NCBI RefSeq assembly: GCF_004331735.1
Contig: NZ_SJSO01000015.1
Location: 81,762-145,761 of the forward strand
DNA from: Pedobacter psychrodurus
GTDB taxonomy: Bacteria > Bacteroidota > Bacteroidia > Sphingobacteriales > Sphingobacteriaceae
Length of the DNA: 64,000 bases
Direction: 5' to 3'
In this document: positions 60,170 through 64,000 of the stretch, piece by piece
Numbering within the stretch: the stretch's first letter is position 1
Layout of the letters: every line of letters starts with the position of its first letter
The notes under the pieces: model-generated
Told to the model about the DNA's origin: nothing
Databases searched by the model: none
The model's input: the letters and a program-made list of their open reading frames with translations, nothing else
Position numbers and translations under genes: made by a program

Positions 60170-60676
60170 TTACACTAAAGACTCACGACTAAGGACTTCC
60201 TTTATTTTCTCGTAGCTAATCTGCTCATCTGGCTCAATCAGAATGCCCTTCACTCCTGCCCCATTTGCAGCTTCAACATCTCTTGGTTTATCGCCGATCA
60301 TAATAGATTGTGCCGGGTCGATATCGTACATATCAATTGCATCCAGGATCATTCCCGAAGCAGGTTTTCTGCATTTGCATTCTCCACCAACAGTTGGGTG
60401 GTGTGGGCAATAATAAAAACCAGCAATATCGGCTCCTTTGGCTATAAAAGCATTGCGAAGCATTTGGTGCATAATGGCCAGTTCTTGTTCTGTATAACGT
60501 TTTAAGGCAATACCGCCCTGATTGGTAATTACAATCAAAAGATAACCTTCTTCGAATAGTTTTTTTAATACCGGAATTTGGTAATCTAAGATTTTAAAAT
60601 CTTCAACACGGCAGATGTAATCATATATTTCGTGATTGAGTACACCATCACGATCGAGAAAAATAGCTTTATTCAT
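60170..60676 (-). CDS. gmhB: D-glycero-D-manno-heptose 1,7-bisphosphate phosphatase family (HAD-IIIA)
   Basis: The 168-residue HAD phosphatase has the nucleophile motif FLDRDGVLN (Asp8, Asp10), ITNQGGI (motif II), KPASGMILDAID (motif III Lys) and MIGDKPRDVEAANGAG (motif IV). The zinc-binding loop CPHHPTVGGECKCRKP is intact. It removes the 7-phosphate in ADP-heptose synthesis for the LPS core. It fits the envelope-sugar theme with kdsA, kdsD and manC in the same window. No hldE is adjacent. A TGAGATATGAGTATTGTGAT repeat lies just before its start. Confidence 0.88.
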   Translation of the reverse strand: MNKAIFLDRDGVLNHEIYDYICRVEDFKILDYQIPVLKKLFEEGYLLIVITNQGGIALKRYTEQELAIMHQMLRNAFIAKGADIAGFYYCPHHPTVGGECKCRKPASGMILDAIDMYDIDPAQSIMIGDKPRDVEAANGAGVKGILIEPDEQISYEKIKEVLSRESLV

Positions 60677-60819
60677 TATTGAGATATGAGTATTGTGATA
60701 TGAGATATGAGATTCAGACCTCGTTTATAATTTCGCCAAAATAACTGAAAATTAACCGCAAAAGAAAGCCCAATCTAATTAAAGATCGGGCTTAATCATA
60801 AAAATTTATTTGGTTTTGG

Positions 60820-62106
60820 TTATTTTAAATTCAATCCTGCTTTGTGGCCTTTTATCGCAAAATACAGAATGTACAAGTAACATGGTAATACAGTTAAAAG
60901 ATATGCCAATTGAAAGTTGACATGCAATTTTTCATTTAAGAAAGCGTACAATAATGGCATTAAAGCACCACCTGCAATACCCATAATCATAATGGCTGAA
61001 CCGATTTTGGTGAATTTGCCTAAGTGGCTAATACCTAATGGGAAAATTGCCGGCCACATTAACGAATTGGCTAAACCCAATAAGGCTACGAAAATTACAG
61101 CGAACCAGCTTGAGATAGCAAAAGATAAAATGGTAAATATGATTCCTAAAATAGCACAAATTCTAAGTGCTTTTTGTTGAGAGATATATTTTGGAATCGT
61201 AATGATACCAATAATATAACCTATTAACATACTGAAAAGCGTAATAGAAGTTAATTTTCCGCTAATCTCTGCGCTAATACCCAACTCGCGACCGTAAATA
61301 CCGATAATATCACCAGCCATAACCTCTGCGCCTACATATACAAAAATACAAAGTGCACCCAGGAATAAGTGTGGGAACTGAAAAATGCTTGTATGTTTTA
61401 CTACTTCTCCTTTGGATTCGTCGATCGCATCTTCTTCTACCTCAACTTCTGGAAGGTTAGTGAATTTAATAAAAATTGCAAAAAGGCAGAAAACGATAGC
61501 TAAAACAATGTAGGGCATATTTACTCGGCCCAAAACATCATTTAATAATTGCTCGTGAACAGCGCCAGTAGCCGCTTTGATCTGTTTTTCCACTTCTGAA
61601 GCATTTTTCAAAAACAGACTCCCCATAATCAAAGGCACAATCATTCCAGCAAATTTATTACAGATACCCGCAATGCTGATGCGTTTTGCAGCACTTTCTA
61701 TTGGGCCGATAATGGTTAAGTAAGGGTTTGATGCGGTTTGGAGCAAAGCCAATGCTGCACCCTGAACAAAAATTCCGGTTAAAAACAAACCAAAAGTTCT
61801 GGTTTGAGCCGCAGGTATAAATATTAAAGAACCTAAGCCTAAAATTACTAAACCTAAAACAATTCCATTTTTAAAGCCAACTTTCTTCAGTATCCACGAT
61901 GATGGCAGTGCTAAAAAGAAGTAAGCCATGTACGATGCAAAGGTTACAAAGAATGCCTGTAAGTTTGATAAGCCGAAAGATAATTTAAAGAAGGGAATTA
62001 ATGTTCCGTTTGCCCAGGTTACAAAGCCAAAAATAAAGAATAGGGCACAAATAATAATAAGTGGTTTAGGCCCTTGCGTTCGGCCCGAGTTTGTTGTTTG
62101 TTGCAT
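60820..62106 (-). CDS. FHS-family sugar MFS transporter (FucP-like)
   Basis: The 428-residue permease has about twelve membrane helices and FHS-family signatures: GTLIPFFKLSFGLSNLQAFF, TFASYMAYFFLALPSSWILK, GIFVQGAALALLQTASNPYL, and WPAIFPLGISHLGKFT. Characterised members carry L-fucose, glucose or galactose with protons. A LacI-type operator (62171-62180) stands 65 bp upstream, so a LacI-type regulator, perhaps the one at 29007, probably controls it. Substrate uncertain. Confidence 0.88.
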   Translation of the reverse strand: MQQTTNSGRTQGPKPLIIICALFFIFGFVTWANGTLIPFFKLSFGLSNLQAFFVTFASYMAYFFLALPSSWILKKVGFKNGIVLGLVILGLGSLIFIPAAQTRTFGLFLTGIFVQGAALALLQTASNPYLTIIGPIESAAKRISIAGICNKFAGMIVPLIMGSLFLKNASEVEKQIKAATGAVHEQLLNDVLGRVNMPYIVLAIVFCLFAIFIKFTNLPEVEVEEDAIDESKGEVVKHTSIFQFPHLFLGALCIFVYVGAEVMAGDIIGIYGRELGISAEISGKLTSITLFSMLIGYIIGIITIPKYISQQKALRICAILGIIFTILSFAISSWFAVIFVALLGLANSLMWPAIFPLGISHLGKFTKIGSAIMIMGIAGGALMPLLYAFLNEKLHVNFQLAYLLTVLPCYLYILYFAIKGHKAGLNLK

Positions 62107-62170
62107 AAAGTTTTGGTTCGGTTTAATTTGATAGGACCAAACTAAACAAATATTTTAATATTATATAAAT

Positions 62171-62180
62171 CAAACGTTTG
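62171..62180 (-). promoter_or_regulatory. LacI-type operator CAAACGTTTG upstream of the sugar permease
   Basis: Identical palindrome to 28943-28952 and 30025-30034, and followed by CGCG as the 30025 copy is by CGCT. It lies 65 bp before the permease start codon and would fall at or near its -33 region. Confidence 0.7.
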
Positions 62181-62209
62181 CGCGATTTTAACTTTAACAG
62201 ATTATATCG

Positions 62210-63331
62210 TTAATTTGAGCTCACGCACCTAAAACCTGTATGTTCTAAGCCTGTATCAACAGAAGTTTTCATTCTCGAAGTTACGCGGTAACCTTTGCAA
62301 TAAGAGGCATTACACATAAAAGAACCGCCCCTTACCACTTTTTTAGGTACGGTTGGCTCCATAGGATCGTAGCTGTCTGACGGACCTTTAGGATTGTTGC
62401 TCAACCCTGAAAGCGTACTGTAATATTCTGGGCGGTACCAATCGCTGCACCACTCCCATACGTTGCCCGCCATATCATAAAGCCCATAACCATTCGGCTT
62501 AAATTTTTTCACTTCGGCTAAGCCATTAAAACCATCCCAATTGGTGTTTTTAACCGGAAAGCTCCCCTGCCAGGTATTGGCTTTTACTTTACCTTTTTCT
62601 ATATCTTCATTCCCCCAGGGGTATTTTTCATTTTTCAAAGCACCTCTTGCAGCATACTCCCACTCCGCTTCTGTTGGTAAACGTTTACCCGACCATTTAC
62701 AATAGGCCATGGCATCATCCCAGGATACATGTACTACCGGAAAGTTTTCTTTTCCTTTAATATTGCTGTTTGGGCCTTGAGGATGTTTCCAATCGGCGCC
62801 TTTAACCCAACGCCACCATTGCGAAGCATCGTTTAAAGAGGTAACACTTTTAGGCTGATAGAAAACCAAAGATGCTGCCACAAACACACTGTCAGGCGGT
62901 TTTGGCGTACCTGCCGGAAGCTGTTTTTTCATTTCTTCCCAATCGGGTTTACGTTCGGCAGTAGTAAGGTATCCGGTTGCATCTACAAACTTTTTAAAAC
63001 TGGCATTGGTTACTTCAGTAGCATCAATCCAGAAAGTAGAGACTTTAACCTGGTGTTGAGGGTATTCGTCATCTCTACCTTCTTTATCTGAAGCACCCAT
63101 GGCAAACTCGCCGGCAGGAATTAAAATCATGCCTTCATGACTTACTTTATTATTGGAAGCGAAACTTGAAGAATCTTTTACCGCACCAAAACGACTTGGC
63201 ATGTTTTTTTCGCATGAGGCTAATGAATCTTGCTTGTGTTTAGCCTGTTCTTCTTCTTTGGCTTTATTGGATTGGCAAGATAATATGGAGAGTGTCTGCA
63301 AAAAAAGTAAGGCAAGAAGTGATTTATGCAT
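62210..63331 (-). CDS. Formylglycine-generating enzyme (SUMF1/FGE) domain lipoprotein
   Basis: The 373-residue protein starts with a lipoprotein signal (MHKSLLALLFLQTLSILSC, Cys19). The rest is an FGE-sulfatase domain: MILIPAGEFAMGASD, FWIDATEVTNASFKKFVDAT, FPVVHVSWDDAMAYCKWSGK, RLPTEAEWEYAARGA and MAGNVWEWCSDWY. The key FGE Cys pair is present in RGGSFMCNASYC (Cys340 and Cys345), unlike many FGE-like proteins that lack it. It may therefore be a true formylglycine-generating enzyme for a sulfatase, but could also be a GldK-like structural member. No sulfatase is nearby. Confidence 0.85.
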   Translation of the reverse strand: MHKSLLALLFLQTLSILSCQSNKAKEEEQAKHKQDSLASCEKNMPSRFGAVKDSSSFASNNKVSHEGMILIPAGEFAMGASDKEGRDDEYPQHQVKVSTFWIDATEVTNASFKKFVDATGYLTTAERKPDWEEMKKQLPAGTPKPPDSVFVAASLVFYQPKSVTSLNDASQWWRWVKGADWKHPQGPNSNIKGKENFPVVHVSWDDAMAYCKWSGKRLPTEAEWEYAARGALKNEKYPWGNEDIEKGKVKANTWQGSFPVKNTNWDGFNGLAEVKKFKPNGYGLYDMAGNVWEWCSDWYRPEYYSTLSGLSNNPKGPSDSYDPMEPTVPKKVVRGGSFMCNASYCKGYRVTSRMKTSVDTGLEHTGFRCVSSN

Positions 63332-63442
63332 AGGATAATATTAAATTAGGAGCGATAAAAATATCAATTAAGTTTAAAAAAGAGAAGCTAAATAATTAAT
63401 TCGCCTATAAATCAATACACTAACGCGTTTCGCAATTTTTTA

Positions 63443-63474
63443 TTTGCAGGAAACACTCTATAACCCTATATTTG
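63443..63474 (+). promoter_or_regulatory. Consensus promoter of tRNA-Lys
   Basis: TTTG (63443-63446), a 20-bp spacer and TATATTTG (63467-63474): full match to the Bacteroidota promoter. Predicted start near 63480, 36 bp before the tRNA. Confidence 0.8.
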
Positions 63475-63515
63475 CACCACTTTAAAGGAAACAGATAACG
63501 TTTTTAAACAAAGTA

Positions 63516-63588
63516 GATTCCGTAGCTCAGCTGGTAGAGCATTACACTTTTAATGTAGTGGTCCTGGGTTCGAATCCCAGCGGGATCA
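63516..63588 (+). tRNA. tRNA-Lys (anticodon TTT)
   Basis: A 73-base cloverleaf including the discriminator A. Acceptor GATTCCG pairs with CGGGATC, D-stem GCTC/GAGC, anticodon arm TTACA-CTTTTAA-TGTAG with anticodon TTT, variable loop TGGTC, and T arm CTGGG-TTCGAAT-CCCAG. The terminal CCA is not fully encoded (CAC follows). Its own promoter and a terminator flank it. Confidence 0.95.
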
Positions 63589-63611
63589 CACCAAAGACTA
63601 TCAAAATGTAT

Positions 63612-63646
63612 AAACCCCTGCAATCGCACGATTAGCAGGGGTTTTA
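63612..63646 (+). terminator. Terminator after tRNA-Lys
   Basis: AAACCCCTGC (63612-63621) and GCAGGGGTTT (63635-63644) form a 10-bp stem, followed by TTACTTTT. Confidence 0.85.
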
Positions 63647-63763
63647 CTTTTAGGGAATTGCCAAAATTCGCACGAATTCACAAAACTTTGGTGAGTGATT
63701 CGGGATCAAGCAAAAAAGTTGGGGATTTGAGAATTTTATTTAATTTTGTTCAACATTATTATT

Positions 63764-64000
63764 TTGGACACCTCGATACTATCTTTTATACTTCCTGAAG
63801 GCTTAACCGAATACTTTGAACTTGATAAGTTTGAACTTTCTGAAGGCTCTTATCATATTTATCTTTTAGAAAAAAACATTCACCCTGAGGAGTATTCAGG
63901 TGAGAAATTGATTTCTAAAGGCTTTTTCGATGAAATTACCGTTCGAGACTTTCCCTTACGTGGCAAGCCTTGTTTTTTGAAAGTGAAGCGACGTAAGTGG
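63764..64000 (+). mobile_element. ISAon1-type transposase N-region protein (3' truncated by window edge)
   Basis: The open frame from TTG 63764 to the window end gives 79 residues, MDTSILSFILPEGLTEYFEL, then DKFELSEGSYHIYLLEKNIH, then PEEYSGEKLI and SKGFFDEITVRDFPLRGKPC. This matches the first-frame protein of the ISAon1 (IS1595-like naming varies) elements: LPEG..EYFE, HIYLEEKN, SKGFF and RDFP.RGK. The rest of the element lies to the right. Left terminal repeat not identified; the sequence 63650-63763 is non-coding. A TTG start is assumed; another lies at 63746. Confidence 0.75.

Overview
The window reads as a low-GC chromosomal segment from a Sphingobacteriaceae member of the Bacteroidota, most likely Pedobacter or a close relative. 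This is inferred, not tested by a search. The grounds are promoters of the Bacteroidota type (TTTG, about 20 bp, TAnnTTTG), a short SRP RNA, a TonB receptor paired with a HmuY-like lipoprotein, DUF6526, DUF3667 and DUF3347 proteins, an ISAon1-type transposase fragment, and many intergenic inverted repeats (GTCAT...ATGAC types). Gene density and content are mostly core chromosome. The accessory material is a PIN toxin/antitoxin pair, a RAYT transposase with a REP-like array, and an insertion-sequence end at the right edge.

Layout. 1-5.2 kb: end of folD, an antitoxin/PIN pair, a Rieske protein, queE, and an OmpA-type outer-membrane protein followed by two small genes. 5.2-12.3 kb: a DUF2071 protein, kdsA, recQ, then kdsD and manC (KDO and mannose sugar-nucleotide supply for envelope glycans) and rlmB. 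12.5-21.6 kb: dnaB, a chromate transporter, a TPR protein, etfBA, a DUF151 nuclease-like protein, a nucleoside permease and a DUF3667 membrane protein. 21.8-28.4 kb: a leftward run of gltA, a DUF3347 lipoprotein, two paralogous beta-barrel proteins, a possible acyltransferase gene overlapping miaA, and a metallo-beta-lactamase-fold hydrolase. 28.5-30 kb: a candidate structured small RNA and a LacI-type regulator.

30-40.4 kb is the sensory and heme region. It holds an AraC/PchR-like regulator, a TonB receptor and a HmuY-like lipoprotein (heme capture). On the opposite strand are a small H1-like protein, heme oxygenase, a response regulator and a bacteriophytochrome. Heme taken up could be opened by the oxygenase to biliverdin, the phytochrome chromophore, so nutrient uptake and red-light sensing sit side by side. 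A second response regulator and an MscS channel follow. 40.4-50.8 kb: an esterase lipoprotein, Ku, a glycosyltransferase with a large C-terminal extension and a convergent GH130 enzyme (mannoside metabolism), a GAF histidine kinase, a metallophosphoesterase and a DUF763 protein with a near-perfect promoter that implies a leaderless TTG start. 50.8-52.1 kb: the RAYT transposase and a five-unit REP-like array. 52.1-64 kb: gltD/gltB, SRP RNA, transaldolase, a 780-bp non-coding stretch rich in hairpins, gmhB, an FHS sugar permease, an FGE-type lipoprotein, tRNA-Lys and the start of an ISAon1-type element.

The strongest regulatory link is an identical palindrome, CAAACGTTTG, found in front of the LacI-type regulator, just after it, and 32 kb away in front of the FHS sugar permease. 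This suggests one sugar regulon. Two genes of 59 and 50 codons (34632-34811 and 39760-39912) were found by direct translation.
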